From Bacteroidota bacterium (GTDB taxonomy: Bacteria > Bacteroidota > Bacteroidia > Bacteroidales > UBA7960): a DNA stretch of 64,000 nt. Of the stretch, positions 62,203-64,000 are shown in pieces. The notes below the pieces were generated by a model. That model made no database searches. It was not told where the DNA came from and saw nothing but the letters and a program-made list of their open reading frames with translations. The translations under genes were made by a program, and so were the position numbers. The stretch is taken from the NCBI GenBank assembly GCA_007694165.1, contig RECE01000245.1:19592-83591 (forward strand). The letters run 5' to 3'. Position 1 is the first letter of the stretch. Each line of letters begins with the position of its first letter.

Positions 62203-64000
62203 TTATTTTGTAATGACCAAAATGTGGGTTGTGTTTTGAAACGCCGATACAAAATTTACAATGTATGTTCCCTCTTTAAAGTGGGTCAAACTTAATTCCA
62301 CAGAAACATCACTGACTTCTTGTTCTTTTACAATCCGGCCATCGATGCTGATGATGCGAATGAGCCCCTGATGGGGAACTGTTAAGAAGAGCTTTTCAGA
62401 AGCAGGGTTAGGATACATCAGGAAAGCAGTCATTTCAGCACTGCCCGCAGAAACTCCCTGGTCTGTGGTAAAGCTCCATGTTTGTACATTTTCTGCCAGC
62501 GGTCCATTTTCCATATCTGCGCTGGGGATTACTTGCCAGTAACAAAGTGTTAATGGTTCGGGGGTAAAATCTTCCAAAGCAATGGAATAGGATGTCAGGT
62601 CTTCATCATAATTTATCCATCCCAGCAAATCATCTTCTGTAAACTCCGAGGAAGTACCCAGGTAGATCCAGAAGCCATGAGCCAGCGCGAAGTTTTCGTC
62701 ATAAACATAATCCCATACAAGTTCTGCAAGCTCCAGGCTTACCTGCGTTGCTCCGTCTGCCGGGGCAGGGTTTTCTGCCGTATTAGGGAAATCATGTACA
62801 AAAGCTTCAGTAGAAAAAGTCCAGATAGCAACGTTTTCTGCTTCAGGGCCATCTTCCTGACTTACGGTAGGAACAACTTTCCAGTAATAACCTGTAAGGT
62901 ATTGCAAGTCAATGGATTCAATTGATGCTGTATAGACTTCCTCCTTGTCGTCATATTCTACCCAGGCAATCATATCGTCTTCGGTAAAGTTGTCGTTTTC
63001 ACTGAAATATACCAGGAATCCTGCAGGTTCGGTAAACATCTCGTTAAAAACAAACTCCCACGAAAGAGCAGCGATTCCAATGTTTACATTTTCAGCATTG
63101 TTTTCCGGAAGGGGGTTTTCTGCCGGATTGGGATAATCATAAGAAAATGGCCCGGTTGTGAATGACCACACTGCAGGTTCCTCTGCATCGGGGCCCTCTT
63201 CCTCATCAAGAGAGGGGACAACACTCCAGTAATAGGTGGTTGAGAAACTTAAGTCGTCAATCTCAGCCGAAAAGGTTTCTGTACCCTGCTCATATTCAAT
63301 CCATCCGATATAATCACTTTCTGTAAGATCCTCTTCTGTACCCAGGTACACCCTGAATCCTGCAGGATTCACAAAATAAAGATTCTCTAAATAGCTCCAT
63401 TGTAAGGAGCCAATGTCGGCCATAACATCTGTAGCGCCGTTTTGTGGCAGGGGGTTGGTGGCAACATCAGGCATGGCAACTGGGAGCTCATCAGCACCTA
63501 TATCGGGATTTTCCGGGTCGCGAAGCATCCCGTCTATATCCTCTGTAATGGCAAACGGGGATGTGACAGGCTGTGCATTGCCCCTGACTACGGTGGTAGC
63601 AAGGGGATCAACGTGAAGATCATCTGAAGCCAGGAAAGGAACATCTTCAGTGTAGCTGTTCTGGTCAAAGGTTGCAGCCCGGAGTTTGTATTCCGCAAGG
63701 GTTTGATCCATCGCTGTTGTACTACCACGAAAAATAAGGTTTTGAGGAGAGGGTGTTCCTGCGTAATAGATGTTGTTGTCCGAATCGGGCTGTATGTTGC
63801 CTAAGGCGGCAGTGTTTTTCAAAAACGCAGTGGCAAACCCTTCGCCTCCAGACGGAAGGCTTGTTTTGTTGACAAAGATGTTGTTGCGCAAATCCACTGG
63901 GTTGTTGATGTTGTGTATGCTAAGTGCTGCTGAAACATTATCAGAGTTGGTTGCAGCATAATCAATAAGCACGCTGTTGTAGAAAATATTGACACTTACA
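62203..64000 (-). CDS. Large secreted protein, C-terminal part: three FnIII-like repeats and T9SS sorting domain; N-terminus lies outside the window
   Basis: Frame stays open through position 64000 (VSVNIFYNSVLIDYAATN...); three ~110-aa repeats ending WSFTT/WTFST/WSFTT; C-term MYPNPASEKLFLTVPHQGLIRIISIDGRIVKEQEV. Confidence 0.85.
   Translation of the reverse strand, partial: VSVNIFYNSVLIDYAATNSDNVSAALSIHNINNPVDLRNNIFVNKTSLPSGGEGFATAFLKNTAALGNIQPDSDNNIYYAGTPSPQNLIFRGSTTAMDQTLAEYKLRAATFDQNSYTEDVPFLASDDLHVDPLATTVVRGNAQPVTSPFAITEDIDGMLRDPENPDIGADELPVAMPDVATNPLPQNGATDVMADIGSLQWSYLENLYFVNPAGFRVYLGTEEDLTESDYIGWIEYEQGTETFSAEIDDLSFSTTYYWSVVPSLDEEEGPDAEEPAVWSFTTGPFSYDYPNPAENPLPENNAENVNIGIAALSWEFVFNEMFTEPAGFLVYFSENDNFTEDDMIAWVEYDDKEEVYTASIESIDLQYLTGYYWKVVPTVSQEDGPEAENVAIWTFSTEAFVHDFPNTAENPAPADGATQVSLELAELVWDYVYDENFALAHGFWIYLGTSSEFTEDDLLGWINYDEDLTSYSIALEDFTPEPLTLCYWQVIPSADMENGPLAENVQTWSFTTDQGVSAGSAEMTAFLMYPNPASEKLFLTVPHQGLIRIISIDGRIVKEQEVSDVSVELSLTHFKEGTYIVNFVSAFQNTTHILVITK

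Overview
The window looks like a Bacteroidota chromosome segment of mostly housekeeping and cell-envelope genes. Supporting signs are Type IX secretion C-terminal domains, a TonB receptor with a DUF4249 partner, DUF5916/DUF6048/DUF6452-like genes and AT-rich 5' regions. I saw no tRNA or rRNA gene, CRISPR array, transposase or prophage. Main functions: Nudix hydrolase, a YfiR-like protein with two tandem HAMP/GAF/PAS sensors, photolyase, Na+/solute symporter, M14/M19/S9 peptidases, universal stress proteins, dapA, PEP carboxylase, lolD-like ATPase, NAD-dependent DNA ligase and a MscS channel.

The most notable region is 59053-61284 on the minus strand. An ArsM-like methyltransferase is followed by an unannotated 34-aa Cys-containing mini-ORF (60460-60564, MKTLVKRTTKTQTSEKKQAQCCAKISKNQVGCHD), then a perfect 40-bp palindrome, then a radical SAM/SPASM protein. 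This layout resembles a RiPP (ribosomally made, modified peptide) cassette. The mini-ORF is below the size cutoff of the supplied ORF track.

Other candidates are a degenerate P-loop protein next to MscS, a TPR protein ending in an apparently inactive SpoIIE/PP2C-like domain, a REP-like palindrome cluster at about 32.35-32.58 kb, and a predicted T9SS-secreted deiminase. Family names come from motif recognition by eye; no searches were run.
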